From contig CM055831.1 in NCBI GenBank assembly GCA_029582265.1, positions 26,822,526 through 26,886,525 on the forward strand: 64,000 nt of DNA, written 5' to 3'. Position numbers and translations under genes: made by a program. This document shows positions 35,516 to 46,838 of this stretch, one piece after another (position 1 is the first letter of the stretch; each line of letters begins with the position of its first letter). Source of the stretch: Zoroaster sp. YZ-2022. Lineage: Eukaryota; Echinodermata; Asteroidea; Forcipulatida; Zoroasteridae. The notes below the pieces were generated by a model, which saw only the letters and a list, made by a program, of their open reading frames with translations, searched no databases and was not told the DNA's origin.

Positions 35516-36138
35516 ATCCACGTGGCATTGCAGCTATACACAATCACTTAGTGGTTGTAGACCGCACCAACAATGTCATCAAGATGTACAACAATGATGG
35601 CACACTTGCCTTTGACTTCCACACAGTGCCTCATAGTGAGGTAGGGAAGACAGCAGTGGACATCTGGAGTGTAGCAGTAAATAATAAGGGTAACATCATA
35701 ATAGGTGATAAGAAGAGGATGGTGGTGAGCGAGCACAGCCCCACTGATGGCTCGCTCATCCACACTATGTCAGTCCAGACAGCACCTTGCTTCCTGGCCA
35801 TTGATAATAATAATAGAGTTGTAGTCAGTGGTAATAACCAACATCAAGTAGACATTGTTGATAGCAATGGTACTTCATTACTCACAATCAAACCAACAAT
35901 CAATGGTCAGGAAGTTCAATACTGCACTGGTGTATGCTGTGACAGATCAGGCATATACATTGCAGTGTGCAATGCGTATTACAACACTGGTCATATTCAC
36001 CATTATGATGATGAAGGTAGATTCATCTCATGTATAGCTCAGGGTCTGTACTGGCCCAATGGAATCACATTCACTGCAGATGGGCATCAGCTGGTAGCAG
36101 CAGACTACTACTCAGTGAAGATATATCACATAATGTGA
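35516..36138 (+). CDS. TRIM-NHL unit C0, exon 3 (NHL blades 2-6); rest in the gap
   Basis: Acceptor ttattatttttccag, then 206 open codons to TGA at 36,136-36,138, one codon longer than in gene A. Five NHL blades are clear and intact. Its exon 2 should lie upstream, within or beyond the gap. Compared with gene A, about 24 codons change the residue and one (ATC/ATT in LIHT) is silent. The changes fall in loop slots (DIWS, GDKKR, QTAPC, SGNN, EVQYC, CNAYYN, YWPNG, ADYYS). Several involve two or three bases in one codon. The frame is fully preserved, so the exon is probably functional. Confidence 0.88.
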
Positions 36139-36844
36139 TGTAATCCAACATGCTGCTGACTGGCAATCTCCCTTGTCATCATCATAATGGTGAAATGTCC
36201 TCTTCAAGATATGTTACCCAAACATGTAATGTAGAATCTTGAGTATCAATGTCACTCTATAGAATTAATCTTGTATCATTTATTATTAATGTTTGACATG
36301 ACAAGAGATACAGAGCATATACAATTCATTGACAATGAAATCTTCACTCAGGAAATTATTGCTGTTTTGATGAAAACAAAAATTACCAGTAAAATACCGG
36401 TGATACATCTTGTAAAAAGAAATATTTCACAAGACAAATGTCCAAGAATCATGGTTTATCTAAGTACCTAAATGAATTAATGACAAGTCCTGCCATCAAT
36501 TCATTTCATAACTTTATCACTGTAAACATGGCTCTCATGCTTTTTTATATTAAATTTGTAATTTTTACGTATTTTGGTGCCTTTTTACAAGGAAAATAGT
36601 TATTTTCAGATAAAAAAAATTGCCATGAATCACTGATGCATCTATAAGAGGGAGTTCCATTTTGCTTTTGACATTGTCTGTTGATTTGTAAATGTTACTC
36701 TTTAATTATTCATATGTCAATATCTTGTCAATACTTTCTTTGTTTTCACTGATGGCCACCCATTGTTTACCAATCACCAGTTGACAAAAACTACAATTGT
36801 GACATAGCAAAAGAAAGGCCTATACCCTCTCTTTTCCCCCTCTG

Positions 36845-39800
36845 CAGGGCTCGATTTAGATACTAGCCCGGCGTACAAACACTATTCAAGAGTGCCGCGG
36901 GCTAGTCAAACTTGCTTCTGGGTAGCCCGGCCGGGCTAGTCAAAAATTAACAACTTACCTTTGTAATTTTCTAGCTGTTATGTGATATTTGATTTTTAAT
37001 ATGTAAATAAAACAAAAATAAACTTGAACATTGGAGTGTTAATTGTCGTTAATTTTGTCAGTCGTTACTCATTACTGACTCATGTTTTGGTTTGACGTTA
37101 ATGACCTACAACATCGAGCATGTTGAGAGCGGGACGAGCGTGTATGCATATGGGCATACAAACGACGTTACAGTACACATACGACATGCACACACACACA
37201 GCAGCTAGCTCCACGATCACTGAATCAATGGTACCCGACGCTCTTTACGTGTTGCGTGTTTCGGTGTCCGGGAACCGCACCATGCATGACGTACCAAATC
37301 AGATGAATCAGAGGAGGAGAGAAACACAGATATAACTACGACGTGGCCTGGATGAAGACGAATCAGATGACTCATCTTTCTAAATTTACAGTGAACGATT
37401 TCCTGTATCGCATCGCAAATGCGATGTAATTTGGGCAATTCTGATGGAATTTCAAACAATGCATCGCAGATTTTATGCGATACAAATTTCGACAGATTTA
37501 TAAACATTTTTGAAATCATATTCACAAACCTTTCCCGAAATAACGCTTACATGTATATTTCCCGACCAAAAAATATCGAGCTATCCGTCCCGACTGGGTT
37601 TGTTTCCGTGTGTCCAGACCACGCCGGGGGTACGTCCATGCGACGTATGTACCCGTGTTCAACGATGACTTCACGCCGACGCGACGGTGTTGATGCAACA
37701 GTAAACACAACTTTATTTTCCAGCAATCCGTAAGGGTTTTATCCGCAATGCCTAAAATTCTATGTGCATGCATTATTTTTCTGCTGATGAATTAACTACG
37801 AGCTTAAATTCCGAAATGGAAAACACGCAACAACCGCCCAGTTTTTTTTATAGCTTCGCACGTGTTTATTTTTTCTTCTCCTGAGTTTGGGGGCTGGAAC
37901 ATTGAGCAATTGAGCCACCCCCTATACACAATAGTACCGTGTTCAGTTGACATGTGCGCTTTCATACGATCACTACGACCGTATTCAACAAACTCTAGAA
38001 ACGTTACCGTAACTTCGTTTTATAATAAAAGTTTTGAAAATTAACAAAATGAGCATTCATTTATATATGTAGTGGTGAGATTTAGAATCATTTCGGCACA
38101 CAATATGATTGCGTTTTCAACCACTCATTTTCCTGACGAATTTTTAATAATCAAAATGAAGCTTGATCATACCACAAAGTAACGTTACACTCGGGGGTAA
38201 TTACTATGAAAAGCACCCAACATGTGCAGTCGGTAATTTGTTTTCGTGATATTGCCTCTGTTTTAGCGATCGATAATACAATGTAAACAAAACAAGAAAA
38301 TGGACGGAGGACTAACTTCATGAATGATTGCAATTTGGCGAAATAACGGTTACACGTGAGTTTTTATTACCACCTGTGGCTCAATTTCCGGACACTCAAA
38401 TTATTATTTCTGGTAAAATTTGGACATTCATATCATGAACCAAACTACAGTAAAGCCTTAAAAAAAAAAAACCTTTACCTATGCTCACTACATACTGAAA
38501 TTTTAAGCATTTTTAAATTCATAGATTGCTATACGGTCGTTTTCACAGTAAGGGGTGTAACTTTGAATTTGTAACATTTTGATCAGTAGTGGTCTCAAAA
38601 AGCTACAGAATTCCAAGATTTTTTACCACATAAGTCATCTAGTTAGCAGCTACCTTGGGTAGCATAAACATCTTTGGGAGTTACTGCATTCAATTTTGGC
38701 AGGCACATATGTACCATAAATGTGACCTTTTTGTGATACTAAAATTACAGTAACATTTTTGTAAAGTCCTATATTTTCTTCAGTTATTTCATGGCTTGTT
38801 TTTTCAATGCTGAAAGTGTAGTCATATGTTCAATGAAAACTGCCAAATTAGTTTGAATTGTGACCGTCCTCTATTTTTGAGAACGGGACGTTGATATTTG
38901 TCGTTTCGGAGAACTTCATTTCCGTTAACAATTGTTAACAAACTTTGAGGGGTTTAGCTATGGTTTATAATTGCTTTCTATTTCTTCATTCCTTCTTGAT
39001 ATATAACAGTTGATAACTGTACTTGAAATTGGTGACAAAACTTACCTGATCCCAGGGCTTTTAAGAATTTTTGTTTTAACTTGAATTAATAGAGTCATTT
39101 TCCGTTAACTGTTTTGAAGCCTCCAAACAAACTGTTCTGCCAGCTTGTGCAAATATGAATGAAAGAACTCACCCAATCTATTTATCAAAATGTAGCATAT
39201 AGACCCCCAAGTCACATGACTATAACAGTAGTGAGATATGCCTCACCGTTTGGAAAAGGGAGACAATACACACTTTCCGTTAACACTTGAAGCCTCCGAA
39301 ACACATTGAAGCCTCCGAAACATTAATAAGATTAAATACCATCTTTCCACATCTAGACTGATGTGTTTCATCCTGAATCTGTATTGGAATCATAAGTTGA
39401 GATGTGGAGACTGCCATAAAACTAAACCTAATGTAACTAGATAGTAAGGTAAATTTTTGAATAATGGACTACGTTAACATGTTTGAAGTCTCCGAAACAT
39501 GTATTACTATTAACTGAAGCCTCCAAACCACGTTCCTGAACTTTTCAGCTTCGATATAACAGATGCAATTTCTTTGGAATTTGTATTGCTACTGTAAGTT
39601 TACCCTAACTCAATTTCCATACAATGACAATCCAGTATAGGAAGTTACTGTCTTTGTAAATGTTGACTACTAAACATAAGACAGACATCGGGTAATGATA
39701 CTTTGTTACATGTATTAACAAGTTGGTTTTACTCTGTAAGCAAATGTTATAAGTGTTAAGTTTACAATTTAACATGTTATTAAAAATAAAGTTGGATTTC

Positions 39801-40612
39801 ATTTACTATGTTACCTGAATAATGGACTTATATACTATGTTAACATGTTTGAAGTCTCCGAAACACACCTTATTGTTAACTGAAGTCTCCGAAACACATT
39901 ATCCTGAAAATTTCAACTTTGGCATAACAAATGCGATTTCTTTGGAATTTGCACAAATTGGTAAGTAACCCTAACTGAAGGGTATTTGTACACCATGTTT
40001 TACTTTGCATTCCCTCTTGGAATATGTAATGAACTTAAAAATGTCATGTGAGTATCATTTTCCTTTAAAATTTGAAATTCACATTGAAATATTGTAAAGA
40101 CCAAATCAGTTTGACAAAGATTTTTTTTCAACCTATGAACTACATTAGGATGACAAATGAAAATGGCAATTAGATTGTATTTGCCCTACACAGGCTGTCA
40201 ATTGAGCAATGAAATTTAAATGTTGTTTTTGCTCAAATTGATCATATTTGTCAAGTTAGTCAGAACATTTTTCACATTTAACATATAGTTTAAGCTCCAG
40301 AATGATTTTTTTAAAATAAATTAGACATTTCCACACATGATTTTAGTAGAAATGTTTATGGAAACTTATTTTGAAATTCTGACCCCTGGTGAGACAAGTT
40401 ACACCCCTTACTGTGAAAATGACCATACAGTAAATTATTTTGCTATGCAAATTCAGTTTTTGCAAAATTTTTGAACGAAATCGTTCCCTTTACCCTGTCA
40501 GTTTCCCGTGTGGTGTAAATGGTCGGGCTAGTGAAAATTTGTGAGGGCTAGTCAAAAATACATCTGACTAGCCCGGTGGTCTAGTCAGGAAAAAAAGTTA
40601 GCGCAAGCCCTG
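36845..40612. mobile_element. 3,768-bp non-autonomous DNA transposon with 5-bp target duplication
   Basis: Begins cagggctcg and ends cgcaagccctg, short inverted ends, flanked by ctctg on both sides (36,840-36,844 and 40,613-40,617). Units A (near 4,338) and C1 (near 54,300) have the empty site with one ctctg. Near both ends the motif gggctagtcaaa recurs (36,899, 36,934, 40,525, 40,545). No ORF over 104 codons and no transposase are present, so it would need a partner in trans. The CAGGG-type end is seen in hAT and several other superfamilies, but a 5-bp duplication does not settle the class. Confidence 0.85.
39104..39893. repeat. Iterated composite motif inside the 3.77-kb transposon
   Basis: The core tgaagYctccRaa occurs seven times (39,115; 39,288; 39,307; 39,484; 39,515; 39,850; 39,881). 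Six are preceded, within zero to seven bases, by gttaac or ttaac. The spacing is irregular, so this is not a simple tandem repeat. It could be a protein-binding cluster or remnants of an older repeat. Confidence 0.7.
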
Positions 40613-40706
40613 CTCTGGATCCACCCTTGTACAGAGTTGCATAATGCAAAGGTTATATTCTACACCTGAGCTGCACCTTATACAAGTCTAGTTTTCTTCC
40701 TCTTAC

Positions 40707-40818
40707 CTTTTGTTGGAGCATCCTGAGCTGATCTCTCTTGGTTGAGGATGTTTCTTGCTGAGACTGTTTCTTGTTGACCTCTGATCAGGTCAATTAGAAG
40801 GGTTGTCATACTGTCAAC
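40707..40818 (-). CDS. Internal exon of an unidentified gene, unit C0
   Basis: Exact counterpart of 4,138-4,249 in unit A, including acceptor (ttccctccag) and donor (g|gtaagagg), 112 nt, with one replacement noted (LINLIRG to LIDLIRG). It lies on the strand opposite to the NHL exon, and the 3.77-kb transposon now separates the two. Confidence 0.4.
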
Positions 40819-40889
40819 CTGGAGGGAAATAAAAATGAATAGTACATTCTTGATACACTGTTTGTAAAATGTCATCATGTGCATGAATA

Positions 40890-43042
40890 CTAAATGACAA
40901 TCAAGAATTGCATATAAACAATTGACCAGTCAATGTTTCATTTGGAAACAAGTTGTGAAATCTCATTCACAGTTTCTAACCAAAGCACTGTAGGTTTCTA
41001 TGCAATCATTTCTGTCCCATTCCAGACAGAAATTATCTTCAGGAAACCCATGACCCTTAATATCATAAATGAGCAACTAATCTGACATTATAATTTGTGA
41101 AATTACAAAAAAGGAGCTTCATTTGTCTTGGTTTAAATTTACTTTTCAACATATATGATTATTGTACACTTTTAAAAATAAGCATTAATAATTAGCTTTG
41201 TACATTTTATTGAACACTTTTACAAATGATAATCTTCATCAATTGTGTAATAAGCTTAATTGTATACATTGCAATGAACAAACTGTTTTGAGGTTTTCCT
41301 GTCCCAAGCCCCAATAACTTCCAATGGCAGATCCAGGGGGTGTGGGGGGGCCTTGGGAGATGAAGCCCCCTCCTCCCTGCTTTGGGTATTTTGTCATGTA
41401 ATTATACCTTGTAGAAGTTGGTTGATATAAATACTAAGCACTGTACATTATCTATATGAGCATGATTCCATGTGGATCCAGTCTCTTGTAGAGTCTTCAA
41501 TGAGGGTAATGACCTTCATTATACTGTCATTTATTTAGTTGCTACAGTTCATCATACTCATGTGCATCACCAGGGAGGTTTGAAGGATGTGAACAAATAT
41601 CCTTCTAGATTTGGATTCTATATTTTAATGAAGAAGCAAAGATGCCGCTTCTTTTCTAAAAAAAAAAAAAAAAAACAATTTATGTGATAATGTGAATATT
41701 TGAATACATTTACAAATGTTCAACTCATAATGAAATTCCTGGTGACACGCATGATACTATGCAATGTTTATATTCAAGTCTTGTGTACTTTTATCAATTG
41801 TTGGAATTCAATGAACCTTCTTAATAAGGTCAATCCAATTCTATTTCTGAATGAATGTATTTGTACAGGGAGGTTACACTTTTGCTAAATTTCTTCTACA
41901 AGTTTGCTTACTTTCAAGATCTGCATTTATCAACCAACCTGTGAAAGTTTCAGCTTAATGAGGTTGTGTCTTTAATGTCAAAATAGTGAAAATACCTTGA
42001 AATTGTTTATATTTATTATAATTTTGTGTCTCATTCAGTCAGAAATTCAGTCAAGAAATGATTTCATAAATTTGTATTTATATGATAGTTCCTCAGACAG
42101 AAAGATTTCAAGAGATGTTTGATTCCATCATCAACTTTACACCAAGTACCGGTACATTATATGTAAACTGTGTGTAACCTCCCTTTAAGGAAATTATTAT
42201 TGTTTTGTCATTCCACAATTTGTCCATTCCTCAATGGAGTAACTAAATTTCAAGCCACTGAAAACCTCAAACTTGTGCTCTAATGTTTCTTTGCTGATGA
42301 ATTTCAACATAAATATTCATTTGCAGACTTTCAAGGACATTTGTTTCACAATCTCTCCTTTAATTACTGGTATATCATCTAGAGACTTTTGGTTTATTGA
42401 CTATTATTATGTGATTGTTGATTAAGTTCAATTTAGTTTCAATAAGATTTAATTTACTTGTCATTTATATTGCAATCCATAAAGCTCTCTCTGCATGTAC
42501 ATAGATCTAATCAAAATAAAATATTGTACAAATCTAATTTTGTGAATAAAATAAATGATGTGAATAAATCATATCTATGAATGTGTAACTTTGAATCATT
42601 TTAATTTCTTTTGGTTGTATATCATGGGTTTATCCAGAGGGGGGGGGGGGGGGCGGGGGAAACAAAAAACATTTTATTACTGGTTCACCATCATCAAAGC
42701 CCCCCAAAGGTATTTCTTGAATTACACAAATGTGTACTAAAATTTACAGCCTTCCCTCCCCTTCAAGACAAATTGGAATCATCCACTTTGACTTTGGCTC
42801 GCATCCTGCACATTTCAGATGCAGAACCTTCCATTCGTTCTGGGGGATAAACAGCAGAGCTGCACAGTGGTGATGAAGTTGGAATTGAGTCAAGAATGTT
42901 TGGCAGTGGTTCAGTCAACAATTCAGGTCCGCATTAAAATAATCTAATATCAGCTCTTTTGGAATGAGGGATTTTTTGTCTAAGAACTAAACTTTCCTGC
43001 AATGACCTTTGCAAACTGATTGAAATGTCAACTCAGTGATTT
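40890..43042. other. Intergenic DNA, unit C0
   Basis: Matches the reverse complement of about 4,060-1,930 in unit A. I see no gene. A long G run near 42,641 and an A run near 41,659 are local low-complexity spots that extend otherwise chance ORFs. Confidence 0.55.
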
Positions 43043-43158
43043 TAGGTTTTAGAACGTTCCTTTACTGCAAGTGACGCCTTTATGCCTATTGTTCTCTTAA
43101 GAGAACAATAGGCATAAAACGTCCTTTGCAGTAAAGGAACGTTCAAAATACGGGCCTA
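43043..43158. mobile_element. Foldback element, decayed copy (unit C0)
   Basis: Same element and position as the perfect palindrome at 1,804-1,927, but with several mismatches and small deletions in the arms; the centre gttctcttaagagaac is intact. Confidence 0.75.
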
Positions 43159-43510
43159 TATCCTCAGAGACACACAAAATATTAAATATGCTTACCATAT
43201 CACAGAAACTTACCATCAAGTTTCACAAAAATCCTAGAACAAGTTGACACATCCTGTACAACGAGCTACACCACCATCTGATGTTATCATGGTCATTGCT
43301 TTGACAGAAAGAGAGGCGGCATGCTACAACATTGAAGCTATCATGTTATTCTGACTACCCAACCAGAATGATCTGTAGGAAGATTGTTTCAAAAGAATTT
43401 AAATATCGTTAAGATTCAAGCCAATAAGAGACAATGTTTTCATGACCATGAGATCAAGTTAGAATATTAACATAATCACACAAATTTTGCATGACCCACA
43501 CCTCCCTAGC

Positions 43511-43714
43511 TTAAAGGGGCAGTATCGTCACGATCAACAGGGCATGGAATCAGAGTGCTTGTTTTAGATTAAATCAGTGACTGAAAACAATACCCCACAT
43601 GATAAGGTCATATTACCGTTGCTGCTGCATAAATAAGCCAGTAATTTCCAGTCACTGTGGTCATCTTAAACTAGGACACCGATTCCATGACCTGTTGAAA
43701 ATCTGCTCTGAACT
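43511..43714. mobile_element. TTAA-ended MITE (copy 6)
   Basis: Inverted counterpart of 1,254-1,451: starts ttaaaggggcagtatcgtcacg and ends at the eroded arm ctgttgaaaatctgctc. Confidence 0.7.
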
Positions 43715-44653
43715 CAAAACATGAAAATTTAATATTACTGAATCAATATTAGAAATATTAGAAATATTTAACTGAAAACATGACAATTGGATTCAAAATT
43801 CAATGCATGGTGTTGATCACAGGATAAAGACCGATTGAATCACGGCCTAAAAAACCAGCAAACCATAGGTAATGTCCTTAATTGCCCATGGCCACAACCC
43901 CAGGGGTATTTATCCTGAGGTCAAGACTAAGTGTCACTCTTTTATTCCCATTCATGAATACCCTCCTGATTTTGTTGTAAAAATATAAACAACTTTGTTC
44001 CAAAAACTGGAACAATTTGCATCCAGAAACACAGATACAGCTGGTGCATCTCAAATGAACTTACACAACTGTTTAAAGGGAAGGTACAGCATTGGTAATG
44101 ACATGAACACAAAATGATCAAAATATTATATGACAGCTAACTTGAAATATAAATTATATCTCAAGTACTTGCATTAAACAAAATGAACAAAATGAACATT
44201 TTACTCCAATGGTTTCTGTAAAACTTGGGAATGATTTTTTTTACATTTTTCTCAAGATTTGACTCCACATTAAACTGAAACTGGTTCATTCAAGTACATC
44301 TTGGTTCAAAGAGAGAAAGCATCCTTGTAGAAGCAGTGATACCAACATTAAGGCTGGTCTTAAACAACCATGTGATCACATCTCAACCAATCAGAAGTCC
44401 TAAACCTAGTGTAAACTGCCTCTGAGTCATTTATGAATTTTCCAATTTTCAGGTCAACTAAACCAATTCAACTAAGACAAAGTCCCTTCTTCCCTGAAGC
44501 TAAGTTAATTTATGACCTTCTCCCACCATCCTCCTCCAACATTCCTTGCTAATCCCCATCATTTCAAATGAATACTCCCCAGTATCATTGTCCTGAGTCA
44601 TGACTACAACATTTCTTAACATTACAAACTACTTCTGACAGTTTCATTCTTAA

Positions 44654-44792
44654 TTAAAGGGACAGTATCATCACGATCAACAGGGCATGGAATCTGAGTG
44701 CTAGTTTTAGATTAACTCAGTGACTGAAAATAATACTCGACATGATAAGGTCATATTACCGTTGCTGCTGCATAAATGAGCCAGTAATTTTT
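44654..44792. mobile_element. TTAA-ended MITE, half copy (copy 7)
   Basis: Inverted counterpart of 170-305: starts ttaaagggacagtatcatcacg and stops after gagccagtaattttt without the second terminus. Confidence 0.7.
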
Positions 44793-45245
44793 TGTCACAT
44801 CACAAACCCAAACATTGGTCAATATCAACATTTAAGAATGAAATAACTCACATTTGATCATGTTTATTGTAATAATAAAATGATCTATGATTATATTGAG
44901 CATAGTTCTATAGCTCCCATAGAGTAAAGAGTCAATGATGTAAGGGTGTAGGGCAATGGGTTAAATGGGACTATGAATTTATCACACTGCTCCTATGAGG
45001 ATTGACCAGAAACTTATAACAATGCAACTGGATTTAGCAACTCCTGACCAATGAGAGCCTGACAATGCTGGGCAGTGGTCAGAGCTTTCTCAGACATTTC
45101 AAGGGATCAGCCTCACTGTGTCTCAGTGTTTCAACAAGGGCTTTGGTTATTATTTACAGAGAAGTCACCTATCAGTCATGAATAGTGCAGTTATCAGCAG
45201 TGGTAAAAGTCAGAGAGAAGTTAGTATTTGTATTGTATTAACAAG

Positions 45246-45318
45246 TGTGAGTATAATCATATAGCAAGGACCTTACTCTATGGTATAATCTATGGGATAC
45301 TATCCTGTAGATTATACT
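45246..45318. mobile_element. Small hairpin element upstream of promoter C1
   Basis: Same hairpin as 13,430-13,507, here with a four-base loss at the right end (attatactcaacac). Confidence 0.45.
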
Positions 45319-45509
45319 CAACACAAGCAGGATACAATATTATATACAACATCATGCAACACAGCTGAACTTTCACAATGAAGTTCAATATGCATACGTC
45401 ATTGAGTCAAACAATTATGGTACACTGTATACTGTACATATCAGCCAGGTAGACCTATGACCTAATGACTTTGTCACGTACTCTATCAGGAACTGAACTG
45501 TGTTTGTCA

Positions 45510-45636
45510 AGCGCCATTTTGTTTGGGATCCGCCCTAACGTTACATGTAGCAACATTTGCTCTGTCTTCAACAAGAAAAATTGACTTCATTTTGTGTTCA
45601 ATTGGCTTCAATAAAACAAAGTAAAACCACTGTGAG
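45510..45636 (+). promoter_or_regulatory. Promoter and 5' UTR exon, unit C1
   Basis: Conserved block caagcgccattttgtttggg, gatccgccctaacg, then a leader ending cactgtgag with donor gtaagc at 45,637. It splices to the acceptor ataaacag at 46,828, ten bases before the ATG. The YY1-like core and the absence of a TATA box are as in unit A; the start site is inferred. Confidence 0.55.
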
Positions 45637-46828
45637 GTAAGCTAACATTTGTCATGTTTGTTTAGATGTTTGGAGTGACTTCTATGGACAGTGAATATAG
45701 TGATTATGATTTTGTTCATCTACTCAGCAGATTGAGTTTTACCATACGGTACTTCCACAAGGTTGTGGGATCACAAAATCCTGTAATGAATGTTGAACTC
45801 ATTTTAGAAATTCTAATTCAGTGTATGATGTATTATAAGACACTGTCTTCTTGTTGAAACATATCTATATGATACAAGTTAAATGATAGTTGAGACAAAT
45901 CAGGTCTACAATACACACTGGAGATTAAAGATATATCACTGTGTTTTATCGACAATTTCCTTTTTGATACTTTGAAATTGGAAATTTAAAAAACAATAGT
46001 TGTCCGCATCTTGGTATAGCAGTAAGAATTTATGAGGGGACCTAACATCAATTAATTTTGGTACATATTTACTGTAAAACCAGGCTTTTTCCTTTCACAA
46101 GTAAAATAGCAATGCATAATTGCTGGAAATTGCTGTTAAAATACCAAATAACACTGGTGATGAATCTTTAAGCAGAAACGTTTGAAAATGTTTGGTAAAA
46201 TTTGAAGAAAATAAGTTTTGATATGAGATATTTATTTAATATTGATTTGTTGTTGGTTCACTAAAGTTTTAAGAAATTAAATAAGACATCAACAATTCTT
46301 GTATGTATACCAATAGATGAAGTGAAAACCTAATCATTGTAATGAATTGAAGATGTAACATTCAATTTCGGTTTTAATCATTCTGTCAATATATGTTTAA
46401 CTGGATTTTTTGTTAGATGTCTGGTTTTAAAGTTCACAACTTTGGTGACCCAACACAATTTAAATCTCCAGTATTTTGTCAGCATGAGTACACAATACAT
46501 CTTTAATATTAACCTTTAATAGCTGACCAAAACAAGGCTAAATTATTGGTATGGAGGGATAAGCACCTCCCAGGAAATGCCTTCCTTTTTGAAATTCACA
46601 TTGAAATTTGTTTTCATGAGAACATGACAAATAATTTGATACTACAGTAAACATTGTTAAACAAGATTTATTGAAAAATTGTATCTCAAATGTAATTTGA
46701 AACTTTTCTCTGAAAGTCAAATAACCTTTTAATTAAACACTTTTGACAAACTTATTGTTGCATTACCTGATGTGAGCCTGATATTGAGTCTGATTTTACA
46801 TTTCATTCCATACATCATTTATAAACAG
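45637..46828 (+). other. Intron 1, unit C1
   Basis: About 1.2 kb of AT-rich DNA, closely matching intron 1 of A and D. It carries the 63-codon ORF and nothing else I can support. Confidence 0.65.
45666..45857 (+). CDS. 63-codon ORF in intron 1, unit C1
   Basis: Copy of the ORF at 12,879-13,070 with one replacement (VELS to VELI). No domain; same caveats: it may be only duplicated intron DNA. Confidence 0.2.
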   Translation: MFGVTSMDSEYSDYDFVHLLSRLSFTIRYFHKVVGSQNPVMNVELILEILIQCMMYYKTLSSC

Positions 46829-46838
46829 ATCTATAGAA

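Larger units (their letters stand above)
33620..44956 (+). repeat. Segmental unit C0 (3' part only)
   Basis: This matches the reverse complement of about 8,335 down to 1 in unit A: intron 2 tail, NHL exon 3, the opposite-strand 112-nt exon, the hairpin element near 43.1 kb, and two MITEs. Unlike A, it holds a 393-bp MITE at 33,842 and a 3.77-kb transposon at 36,845. It ends where the sequence equivalent to position 1 is reached, and C1 begins immediately. Confidence 0.88.

Noticed and set aside
35516..36138. Diversity-generating retroelement as the source of the variable codons
   Set aside because: There is no reverse transcriptase or template repeat, and the changes are not limited to one template base as expected of adenine-directed mutagenesis.
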